From the NCBI GenBank assembly GCA_022496805.1, contig CM040088.1, positions 11,749,001-11,813,000 of the forward strand: DNA of 64,000 nt. The letters are read 5' to 3'. The notes beneath the pieces are model-generated. The model saw only the letters and a program-made list of their open reading frames with translations. It was not told the origin of the DNA and ran no database searches. Source of the DNA: Pohlia nutans (Eukaryota; Streptophyta; Bryopsida; Bryales; Mniaceae). The translations under genes and the position numbers were made by a program. Shown here one piece after another: positions 54,679-64,000 of the stretch; position 1 is the stretch's first letter; each line of letters begins with the position of its first letter.

Positions 54679-57600
54679 TTACACTTGGTCGCCTGTAGAG
54701 ATCTGGCTCTTGCTTTCAACCAATGCTGTGACTACTGCTTGCAACCTTGCTATGAGGTCATCCGTGTCAATCCCTGCTCCACAAGAGGAAAAAAAACAAA
54801 CTTGATCAAGCCATTTCTTCCACAACACCAAGCTACACCCAACAGGAACTAAATTTTTTTATCTATTGAACCAAGTGCTAAAAAGAGTCACTACTACGTA
54901 AAACTTAAAATACACTACTACAACATTTTAAAGAAAGTCTGCATAGGATTATTAGTAAAATTAAGGTATGTTCTCACTTGGTATTGTGAGTGGTGTTAAC
55001 AAGGGTCTTAGGAACGAACTTAGATACCGCCTTTGGACTAGATTCACTTTGCTAATACCACTCCTAATACCAAGTGGGAACATACCTCTAGACTGTTAGG
55101 CAACATCAAAAAGTGAATAGTCATCCCATATAGTCATAGCCATCATCTGGAAACATGCCTATGTAACAAGGTATGATCACTGTAACCATACCAGGACCTC
55201 CCTACGAATAACAAGAAAGATTCTTTTGATGCTTCTAAAATTCCTAAAACAGTCTTGAGGTATGTTCACACTTGGTGTTAGGTCCAACTTCCATGAGTGA
55301 AGTTTCTCACTAAAAGGAAAATTTTTAGAGACTTCAGGGGACCAAGTTCCACATTTCAAGTGAGCTTTTGAGAAAAAAGTGATGGAGAAGTTGTCATGAA
55401 GTATAGAGGGTTCTCAAGCCCTCAACTTCATGGCAACTTCTCCCTAACCAATCAAATTTGTTCATGATTTACCCTGACCAATCAAAACGACACTTATGCA
55501 AGTCCATGGAAGTGTGCACCACTTCATGGCAGGGTATGAGGGTATGAGACAAACTGTAATACCACTTTTTCCCCTCCTCTTGCCTACTTCCATGGGCAAC
55601 TTCTCAAACCCATGGAAGTTGGCTCCACGAGTGATCTTAGCAAAGTGAATTGTAGTCCAAAAAATTACGTAAATTCATTTCTACGACCCTCACTACACCA
55701 ATCTTAACACCGAGTACGAACATAATCTTATTTTACCAAAAACGCTGCTTCTGTTGCATGTATCCACAGACACATCAAATCTACATGAATTTGACAACAT
55801 GCCTTCTTATTAACTTCTGGAAGGGAATGATGTGACGCACCTTGGGGAGCACTAACGAATTTCTCCTCATCAATAACATACAAATGATCATTTTCCCGGA
55901 TAACGTTAATCTCGTCAATTTCTGCCGCCTCTTTAGTCAGCACTTTCGTCGGATGGTTGTTGAATTTCTCATCTGCAATGTTGGAAACTCAAAATTTAGG
56001 TCACTTTCTGAACTAGAGATCTGGTCGTACTTGTCCACAAGCATCCACTAAGGCCCATTCTAAGTTTAGAAAAACAATATGTAGACTGACCACTCCGGAG
56101 GGCACTAAAACATATCTAAGGTAGAGGATACCGAAGGGAACTATTCTCATCTCCTATACTGACCCTGTTAGCAACAGCAACTCATCCATTCATACACTTG
56201 GTTGGCCTTCAATTAGCAACTTCTGTTGGCTAAATGTCTACAGCCGCTCATTTTTTAATAAAAATGGGGTTGTGTACTTCAATACTCCCTCAATACTCCC
56301 TCTGTTTGAAAATAACTGTCCTCGTTTTGGCGTGATTTAACCGTCTCAGTACTTGAAAAATGGTCTATCTTTAATAGTAGTATGTAGTTTTTGTCACTCT
56401 CATTGTCCGCCCCGTTTGAAGTGTTATTAAATAACATAGAACATAATTGAAGTATATAACATAGGACAATTATGTCAGGAAAAAAAAAGCCAAAAACTAG
56501 GACAATTATTTCCGGACAGAGGGAGTAGTAATCAACAAACTACAACTTTGAAATTGCATATGAAATTATTACAAATTTGATCTCGTCAGATTTGGCTCTT
56601 GTACCCAAACTGATCTCTCCACAGCTCTATACTGATCTCCCCAAAATCACACTCCTGACGCAAATAGTAAGGATGGTGAATCTCAACTGAAAAGAATGGA
56701 CACTTAAATGTGGAGAGGGAATTCACTTACTGGCAACTTTGAGCAGCTCTTGTATGGACTTGGGCAGGACAATAACCTTGCCAACGCTTGTCACTTCCTT
56801 GTTCAAAGGATGATGTGAATGGAGGACAACACGGATGCCTGGCAATGGCGACATCTCATTGTTGATTCCTCTTTCGCGCCGCCGCAAGCTCCAACTGGAA
56901 CGGTTATTGCTGAACTGCCTGTTGTTCTGCAAGGATCTCTGCCCTTGCAAGGTCATGAGGCGTCCCCGGGCCGACTGTTTCCGCATCAATGAGTGAATGG
57001 ACCTGTTACCCACACCTCCTCTGCTGACAGGACTGGACGGTGGTGATGCATCCGCGTTGTCAAGCTGTACAAACCAAAATGCACCCAGTCAATCATCCCA
57101 TGAAAAACCAATCAACTAGAAATCAGAAAACAAAAGGTAGGGAACCCTTTCTCGTGGAACCATTTACAATCTTATATTACTTTTCTTTGATTGTTATTTG
57201 TTGCAAGTTGTGCATAGAGGTTTATCTACTTAGAAATTCATTACACTAAAATTGTGATTTCGTGTTTAGTGAGAATTGATGTCTTTTACCACAACTCGTT
57301 CAAAGGTGAGAAGAAATAGTGTCCCTACAATACATAGGCATCCAAACATTTGGTGCCATCTACACAAGTGACTTGCAGAAATGAGATACCTCAGGTTCTA
57401 TCATGTGTATACTTCCATGTGATACCTCAACACTTCTGGTTCAAGTGGCTGGTACCAATTGGGACCCTCATTCTTCAAACTTCAACAATTCATAACTCAC
57501 TCATAAAATATCCAACTGATCTACATTTTAATGCATTGGAATCCTGAGGACAAGACCAAAACAGAAATTCATTCTAAATCATTCAGTTTTGTAGCAAACC

Positions 57601-60600
57601 TGGAATTCAACAGTGGAGCTTCCCTTCCTGGGCAGCCGAGTAGTCGATCTCGCAGTCGCATTCGACATCTCCACCGACGGATCATCGTCACGGACAGGTT
57701 GAGCTTTTAAGAAGGAAATAATCTCTGGGTGGGTGCCATGTCTCTCAGCAAGCTCGCACGGGGAAGGAATGCCCTCATCACTGCTCTTGAAGTGAGCGTC
57801 CGCCCCTCGGGACACCAAAAACTTCACCATATCCAGGCGACCATCCGTGACAGCAATGTGGAGCGCGTTCAGCCCTTCACAGTCGCTCACCCTATCCAAA
57901 AGAAAAGAAAATAAAATGAGTTACCTACATTAAAAGCAACTTAACTACAAAAAAATTGAGTTAAAAGCAAGTTGTAGTTAACCCCTAAAGGACCAAGAAG
58001 CTTCATGTTTTGTAACGCACTTTTGAGTAAACTTTCTTTTGTTTAACTTTCTTTCTTTTTGGACCAACACATATAATGTTCTTCACTGATTCTAGTGACA
58101 TAAAATTTGGTCCCATTTTTCACAATATGATTCATTTTAAACCATGAACTCTTGGTCCTTCACGGGTTAAACACTCCACCTTCAAAAATTTGGGGGTACC
58201 TATTTATGTCAGCTCCATATTTTATGTAGTCGTCGATGAGGTCTTTGTTGCCATCCAGCACAGCTTGTCCCAGATACACCCCCATGTCTCCATTCTTCAA
58301 GGTCGCCCCGTTCTCCCAGAGCAGCTTCACGACGGCGGTGTCCCGAGCGATGAGAGCCTCCACCAGTGGAACTTTCCCATCCACATCTACACCCACGCAA
58401 ATAGTATAAAAAACACTTCGCTTTCTGACTCCTTTAAACCTCTAAGGACCAAGGATTCATGGTTTTAAAATGACAAATTCAATAGATCATATTGTGAAAA
58501 ATATAATTCAAATGGAACCAAATTTTATACCACCGGAAGTAGTAAAGAACATTGCATGTGTTGGTCATAAACCAAAAAAACTTGAACAGAAAGAAATTCA
58601 CATAAGACCTATTCAAAACTGCTAAAAAACCATGAGATCCAATTTGAACTTCTTGGTCCTTTAGAGGTTAACCGCTCAAGGACTAGAGTCCCAAATTGCA
58701 GTTTTGAGGTCATGTGAAGCCTTTCTTCAGTGTGCAATTTTATTTACTTTTTGACCAACATATGCAATGTTCTTCATAGTGATTTACTCTATTTGATCCC
58801 CCATCTAAATTATATTTTTCATAATATGATCAATTGAATTGCTCATTTTAACACCTTGGTCCCTTCAAGCTATTCAACTAAGATGTGGCAAATTCTAAAA
58901 GAGAAAGCCGAAGAGATAACCATGGGACTCCAAACGTACCACAATAGTTGGGGTCAGCTTCTTTTTCCAGAAGAAGCTTGACACACTCCTCATAACCTTT
59001 TGCTGATGCAATAAGCTGATGCACAACAAAACCAATACAAATGTAAGCAAAAGAAGTAGACGAATTTTTATCTCAAGATGCTTGCAAACGTCAACCTAGC
59101 TCCTCAACTACAGTTGGCTACGCATGTAGGTCAAACTTACACACAGACGTTTCTATAAAACCTACCGAGACAGGTATGGACCGAATGTAAAAGACACTAA
59201 CTTTTCTAAACTAATGCATCTAGAACTTCCATCTCATCTTACTATCTGAATCCCACACCTTCAGCAACGAAAACCCATCCCTAGAGGTATTCTAGAAAAC
59301 CCACTTGTGCTATAATTGGAAGGGTTTTGTTAGTAAATGGCCTTACAATCGGCAAGACTTAACGTGGCTAGATATTTTAGGATCAAATGATTGGATAATA
59401 ATATCGTGCTCTTGTTGCAAGGTAGGGTACAGGAGTAGGAGAGATGCTAAAGATGTAATGGATTGACTATGGTGAAGATTAGCCCCTAAAGGACCAAGAA
59501 GCCCAAATTGGGCCTCATGTATTTTTTGGCAGTTTTAGTAGGTCCTATGTGGACTTCTTTTTGTTCAAATTTATTTATTTTTTGACCAACACATGCACTG
59601 TTCTTCAAGGATTCTGGTGATATAAAATTTCGTCTCATCTAAACAATAATCTTTACACTATTTTAAAACAATGAATCCTTGGTCCTTTAGGGGTTAGAAG
59701 GACATACAAGAGCCGTCCGGCCGCAATAATCCGTCTTGTCTACATCCATTCCTTTACTCAACAGTTGCTGCAAGATCTCAAAGTTCCCTAGTGCAGCCAC
59801 AGCACATAAGCTTGGCTCAGAGATCTCGCTGCCCTCCGCGAGCAGAAGCTCAATCTCTGAAGAAACTTCGTCAAAACGACGGTCATCGGATTCTCGCAGC
59901 CGCTGCAACAACACAAAGGCAAGTGGGGAAAGGTTTCAGTCATGAATTCAGGAGCACTTTGCCCCGTGCGAAAAAAAAAGTACATTACAATATTACAAAA
60001 ACTGGTAAAATGATAGAACCTGCAAGAGATTGTCAACGATCCTCTGCCCGTCTTCCTTATACTGCTGCACAATGTTCATGAACACAATGCGGTCCAAACG
60101 CAAAAGCTGTGACAGTTTCCGACTTCGCACTGTGAAAGGCTGAGGCATGTAACAAAGCACGCCAATTTCGCCAACCACGTCAGTTGCATGGGCTGTCATT
60201 AGGATCTGTTGCAAAGGACAAGCTTAGTATGACAGAAGTACTGAACCCAGCCCTCAAGGTATTCATTACAATAGGCAGGATTTACATTAAAAACTGCCTT
60301 AAATGGCGATTTTTATGCTACTAAGTAAGTTGATGTAAAACAAGGGAGGTTTAGTACATACTTGTTCTGCTCCTACCTCCTGTCTGTGAACTAACACATC
60401 CTGCAATCAGTCAGCCACACATATAAACAAACACATTGCAATCACCATATTGGGAGGAAATGTAAGACTCTATATATGTGCTTGTTCTGCTCCTACCTCC
60501 TGTCTGTAAACTAACACATCCTGCAATCACCATATTGGGAGGTCATGGAAGACAACTAGCACAAACTAGAAACGTCACGCCACCAATCAATCCATCACAT

Positions 60601-63352
60601 AGGCAAACAAAGAACATAATATTGGTACAAATATTAACGAGTTAATAATCCGAAAAAGGTCTGCAATAAATTCATAATTTTGGTCTTGAAATTCTCTTCA
60701 TGGCGAGACGTTCAACTTACAGCTGAGCCGTTCACAACGATGTAAAACTCGGAGGGGGCCTCGTTGACCAGTATAATATCCTCGCGAGGAGGAAAGAATT
60801 CAGGCTTCATTTCTGTCACCTTCACTCAATACAAAGACGTTTGTTAGCCACAGGATCGAATTTTCTATTGTAAAGGACTTGTAAATAAATAATCAGAATG
60901 TAATGTTCCTCCCAATACGGTGATTAAGCAGGGTAAAATGAATGCAATACCAGCTGAGTACGGAAATTGAAAGAAGTCCCCTTGAAGAGGTAAACTTGCT
61001 CCAGGGTATCCAGAAACAGACATTGCGCAACAGATGAGCGAATGGCCTTCGGGAGGGTGGCAATGGTCCCTTCATGTTGCAGGCTCTCTGTCTTGAACTT
61101 GAGCTGCACATGGGAGATCATTTGCTCCTGAAGCTTGGGTGGCAAGTGGTTCCTTGTAGAGAACTCCACCAACGCTTGCACCGAGTCACGCTGACCCAAA
61201 CCCAATCACATCAAAACGTTGAACACCAGATCCACTAGAATGAAACAAACTAGTCGAACCATCTTTTAGGTCTCAAGAACACAATTCACCACATGAAGTG
61301 AGTCTCCTTAACCCCTAAAGAACCGAAGTTTAAATGACCAATTTGATTGATCATTTATAAACCAAATTATACATAACCAGTATTAGTAAAGAACATTGCA
61401 TGTGTTGGTAAAAAAACATATAAAATTGAACAAAAGAAAGTCCCCATATGACCCCCGCAGAGGCCCAGTTTCGGCCTCTTGGTCCTTTAGGGGTTAAGAT
61501 TTATAATCACTAGCTACTAAAATGAGCGAAGGAAAAAAATAAAAATGAGAGTGAGAGGCTCACATAATTGCGGGTCCGTGCTGTCAGACGAGTGATCAGA
61601 TTGGTCATGTTTCCAATGATATACGCTGTCAACGCCAGGTTGAGTAACATGTAGAAGATGTCAAAGATCATTTCACCACGATTGACGGGATGAATGTCAC
61701 CGTAGCCCACGGTGGTCAGTGTGACGATGGACCAGTACATGCTCACCACATACCGTGTCCACAGGGACTCCTGCTGGAAATCGGGAAGCACGTTCCCCAG
61801 CCACGTATTGGACTCTCTGCTTTTCGGGTATCGAGCAGCTAGTAAGTAATAAGAGCAGGCCGCACAATGACAAACAAACACTGTCACCTGCAGCAGCAGC
61901 AGCAAGCTCTTCGTCAAAACCAATATAGAATCATTCAACCACATAGTGATCTTGTGCTCCAATGAATGATAGAAAGGAGCAATGGAATCAAATGTTATGC
62001 TAACAAGATTTGCATTGTCAACCCAACCCAGGCTCAATTAATGTACATACCACGAACAATTTCAAGCACCGGGTCCAGAAGTAACTGACTTTCACATTCT
62101 TCTCCACCCTGAACCATAACTTCAACATGGTGAGTACACCCGTGTGAATGAGTGTTGAACTTGAAGCAAGCAAGCAAGCTCTACTTAACTCCAGAAGGAC
62201 CAAGGATTCATGGTTTTACAATGACCAATTCAAATTATCATATTGTGAAAAAGATAATTCAGATTGAAATATTAAGAAAGACACAATGTTTACTGTGTGG
62301 CTCACCACCCATCCATAGAAATGAGATCCTGTAATTAGGTGTTGTGATCTCCTTCACCCACCAAGCCACACTTATAGTCCTAGTACTTAGAATACATGCA
62401 GACTAACTAGACTACTTACTTGGTGTTCTAACTAACTTGGAGTCATAGACGCTTGGTCTATCAGTTCCCTCAGAAGTAACTTAATTACCACATGAGTAAC
62501 TTAATTCCAACACCAAATTCTATACCAGATTGGGCCAGATTCTATACCATCAGAATCGATGAAGAACACTATATGTGTTGGTTAACAAATACATAACATT
62601 GGACAAAAGAAAGTCCCCATATGACCTACTGAAAACTGCTAAAAAAAACACGAGGCCCAGTTTGGGGTCAAGTTAGATTATTTTTCTTGTACTGCTATGC
62701 AGGATATATTTGGCATTTTCGCAATTAGAATAGGGTCTGCTGAATGCACCTTCACAACAGCAAACCAACGTTAAACTGCAATCAAAAAACGCTTTTGGTT
62801 TCCTTGTCATACCTAGCAAAAATGGCACTAACACGGCGTAATCGCCAGAGCCGCAACAAATTGACGAAACTGGTGGCAAATCCTGTTTGGTATTTCCCCG
62901 TGAAGATCGCCATTACAGCCGCCAATGGAATAGTGGAGGCAACATCCAGAACAAACCATGATCTCAAATACCTGCCGACGGCAAAGAATTAAAAACTCTC
63001 TCCTTCAAAAATAGAATAGAATCCACACGTCACCTGAAAAGGAGATCAAAAGCATGTAGAACAGATAAGATGAGAAAAGTATGGTAATGACAAATGAAAC
63101 AAGAGCTAATGATCCCAGTGGCGTTTATTTGCTTACCTGATGGCAATCTCCTTCAAATCGCTTTCCATCGAGAAGGTTGAAGGATCGAGATAAGCGACGA
63201 AGAACGTCATGATGATGTCAATCAAAAAGAAAAAGTTGACGACGTTGTCAATGATCAAAAGAGCACGTCCAGGACGTTGCACAAACCCAAACTCAAACGG
63301 CGACACCCATGCCGAGTAGAATACCAACACCACCAGCCAGTACTGCCAATAC
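54679..63352 (-). CDS. AKT1-like Shaker K+ channel, N-terminus missing
   Basis: Fifteen minus-strand exons join in frame (63,352-63,137; 62,971-62,813; 62,108-62,051; 61,887-61,564; 61,190-60,951; 60,819-60,721; 60,400-60,362; 60,205-60,020; 59,902-59,708; 59,015-58,940; 58,386-58,200; 57,891-57,600; 57,064-56,731; 55,972-55,841; 54,773-54,679), 876 residues to the stop. In order: S1 ([20 protein letters not shown]), S2-S3, the Arg-rich S4 ([16 protein letters not shown]), S5, pore with TTVGYGD selectivity filter, S6, C-linker ([17 protein letters not shown]), cyclic-nucleotide-binding-like domain ([28 protein letters not shown]), ankyrin repeats, and a C-terminal KHA domain ([26 protein letters not shown]). 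C-linker and pore (GYGDIHPVN) fit the inward-rectifying AKT1 group better than SKOR/GORK. It should conduct K+ at the plasma membrane. The cytosolic N-terminal exon lies past position 64,000. Introns carry at least seven family-A MITEs. Confidence 0.93.
54964..55087. mobile_element. Foldback MITE in last channel intron
   Basis: It starts AGGTATGTTCTCACTTGGTA and ends with the near-exact inverse TACCAAGTGGGAACATACCT, and further inward GAGTGGT pairs with ACCACTC. It is 124 bp and non-coding. Confidence 0.8.
55256..55726. mobile_element. Nested inverted-repeat elements in last channel intron
   Basis: The outer ends (GAGGTATGTTCACACTTGG / CCGAGTACGAACATAATC) resemble those of the 54,964-55,087 MITE. 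Inside lies a second inverted repeat (CCAACTTCCATG / CATGGAAGTTGG), with a hairpin GGAGAAGTTGTCATGAAG / CTTCATGGCAACTTCTCC at 55,385-55,443. This reads as one MITE inserted in another. Confidence 0.65.
56296..56525. mobile_element. Stowaway-like MITE in channel intron
   Basis: The ends are CTCCCTCTGTTTGAAAATAA and TTATTTCCGGACAGAGGGAG with flanking TA (56,294-56,295, 56,526-56,527). It is homologous to the 12,681-12,905 element. An extra ACTCCCTCAAT just left of it is a partial duplicate of the tip. Confidence 0.88.
57978..58170. mobile_element. Family-A MITE in channel intron (1)
   Basis: TTAA-CCCCTAAAGGACCAAGAAG at the left and CTTGGTCCTTCACGGG-TTAA at the right, shortened to about 193 bp. 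Its right end is about 29 bp past the 5' splice site at 58,199 in the direction of transcription. Confidence 0.88.
58434..58671. mobile_element. Family-A MITE in channel intron (2)
   Basis: CCTCTAAGGACCAAGGATTC at the left and CTTCTTGGTCCTTTAGAGG-TTAA at the right, about 238 bp, reverse orientation. It begins about 48 bp before the 3' splice site of the exon at 58,386 (minus strand), so it lies where a branch point would be expected. Confidence 0.85.
58668..58880. mobile_element. Degraded family-A MITE adjoining the previous copy
   Basis: Interior pieces TTTTTGACCAACATATGCAA, TGTTCTTCATAGTGAT and AATATGATCAATTGAATT are in family order. Termini are eroded (TTAACCGCTCAAGGAC / CTTGGTCCCTTCAAG). 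It shares the TTAA with the copy at 58,434. Confidence 0.7.
59479..59696. mobile_element. Family-A MITE 11 bp from a 5' splice site (TTAG duplication)
   Basis: The left end is TTAG-CCCCTAAAGGACC and the right end GGTCCTTTAGGGG-TTAG; the tetranucleotides are direct repeats, showing a target duplication at TTAG. On the minus strand the element begins only about 11 bp after the donor GTATGT (59,707) of the exon ending at 59,708. Confidence 0.92.
60362..60520 (-). repeat. Tandem duplication of a 39-bp channel exon
   Basis: The exon at 60,400-60,362 ([13 protein letters not shown]) and its acceptor recur at 60,520-60,482 with one coding change (CAC to TAC, giving [13 protein letters not shown]). 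The unit is about 120 bp. The copy kept its acceptor GATTGCAG but has GC instead of GT at the donor, since the duplication boundary falls inside the GT. 39 bp is a multiple of 3, so inclusion would keep the frame. Confidence 0.85.
61308..61497. mobile_element. Family-A MITE in channel intron (4)
   Basis: TTAA-CCCCTAAAGAACCGAAG at the left and CTCTTGGTCCTTTAGGGG-TTAA at the right, about 190 bp, reverse orientation with internal deletion. Confidence 0.88.
62184..62675. mobile_element. Family-A MITE split by an insertion
   Basis: The left half (62,184-62,285) has AGAAGGACCAAGGATTCATGG and CATATTGTGAAAAAGATAAT. The right half (about 62,510-62,675) has ACCATCAGAATCGATGAAGA, GTGTTGGTTAACAAATA and AGAAAGTCCCCATATGACC. 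About 220 bp of unrelated sequence separate them; its own ends were not identified. Confidence 0.75.
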
Positions 63353-63404
63353 CTGTCCTCACAAAAAAAACAATGTGCTTAGAATGGCCCCCACAACAAA
63401 TCAT

Positions 63405-63625
63405 TAAAAGACCAAGGATTCATGGTTTTAAAATGAAAACTTCAATCGATCATATTGTGAAAAAATGTAGTTCAGGTGGGACCAAATTTTACATCACCAG
63501 AATCAGTGAAGAACATTGCATATGTTGATCAAAACACAAATAAATTTGAACAAAAAAAACTCTACATAGGATCTACTCAAATCCGTTAAAAAAATAGGAC
63601 GTCCATCTTGGTCCTTAGAACTCAT
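63405..63625. mobile_element. Family-A MITE upstream of the first visible channel exon
   Basis: The interior (AGGATTCATGGTTTTAAAAT, CGATCATATTGTGAAAAAAT, TCAGTGAAGAACATTGCATA) is clear; the termini are eroded (ATTAAAAGACCAAGG / CTTGGTCCTTAGAAC). It lies in the intron that follows the unseen N-terminal exon. Confidence 0.8.
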
Positions 63626-64000
63626 GTCGTCCCATTGTTCAAATGAACAGCATGATTGTATCACTGGCCTCATCACATGTGTTCTATGTCAAGAATCGGC
63701 ACAGATTGTAGAAGCTTCCAACAAGGTAACACTTTCCCCCAATCAGGGAAACTTGATGAGATTTTTCTAATGAGGATCCAGACTTTCGCTAAATTCAATG
63801 TTGGAACAGCTTGACTAATGAAAAACAAGGTCATACTTTACCCCAAGCCAAGAGAAATTGATGAGAACGAAACTCAGGGTCCAAAAGCTGCCATATGCTC
63901 ATCTAAACCCAAACCCTAATAGCAGGCAAGTGAGAAGAATTCGGAGATGTCACCGAAGCTCTACAATCTTACAGATAAATTTGATCATGATGCCACTAAC
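63626..64000. other. Probable channel intron or upstream region
   Basis: No exon for the channel N-terminus could be found on the minus strand. AAACCCAAACCCTAAT at about 63,905-63,920 is telo-box-like, so a promoter cannot be excluded. The missing exon is more likely beyond the window. Confidence 0.35.

Noticed and set aside
63840..63930. Possible first exon of the K+ channel (ATG near 63,895 on the minus strand)
   Set aside because: The translated MSIWQLLDPEF frame does not resemble the AKT N-terminus, and it does not join in phase to the S1 exon at 63,352.

Overview
The window looks like nuclear DNA of a land plant or close streptophyte relative. It is AT-rich, and its genes are split into many short exons with GT-AG introns. 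The gene set is plant-like: an AKT-type Shaker K+ channel with ankyrin repeats and a KHA domain, a TACO1/YebC-like protein with an organelle-type N-terminus, BUD13, an NO66-like JmjC protein and a stand-alone EMAPII-type tRNA-binding protein. Stowaway-like and CACTA-like MITEs and telo-box motifs near start codons fit a plant. I cannot name the species. Gene spacing, the repeat content and a Plavaka-like transposase fossil make me lean weakly to a non-seed plant (bryophyte or lycophyte).

Layout. 1-11,700: no convincing gene, many small transposable elements and degenerate tandem repeats. 11,830-15,444 (+): phytanoyl-CoA dioxygenase-like gene. 15,445-18,437: intergenic with MITEs. 18,438-21,663 (-): EMAPII/AIMP1-like gene, divergent from 22,436-26,562 (+), an NO66-like JmjC oxygenase; about 770 bp of shared upstream DNA carries a TATA box, a 16-bp palindrome and repeated telo-boxes. 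27,483-29,462 (-): BUD13 with an uninterrupted reading frame, convergent with the JmjC gene. 29,463-43,370: repeat-rich, with a decayed Plavaka-like transposase (about 32,921-34,482, -), long hairpins and minisatellites. 43,375-47,204 (+): TACO1/YebC-like gene. 47,205-53,900: repeats. 53,908-54,048 (+): possible 46-residue cysteine-containing ORF. 54,679-63,352 (-): AKT1-like K+ channel, 15 exons seen, N-terminus beyond the window.

The genes do not form a pathway; they are ordinary housekeeping and transport genes. Three touch RNA or translation (EMAPII-like, NO66-like, BUD13), and telo-boxes, common in plant translation-gene promoters, occur near several starts.

The most unusual signal is a family of about 190-270 bp MITEs with CCCCTAAAGGACCAAG-type inverted ends flanked by TTAA. 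In three copies with ends of this kind the flank is TTAT, ATAA or TTAG, and is then identical and direct on both sides. This shows a 4-bp target duplication, as made by piggyBac-type transposases, which are not typical of plants. Most copies lie in introns, at least seven in the K+ channel gene. That gene also shows a recent tandem duplication of a 39-bp exon.
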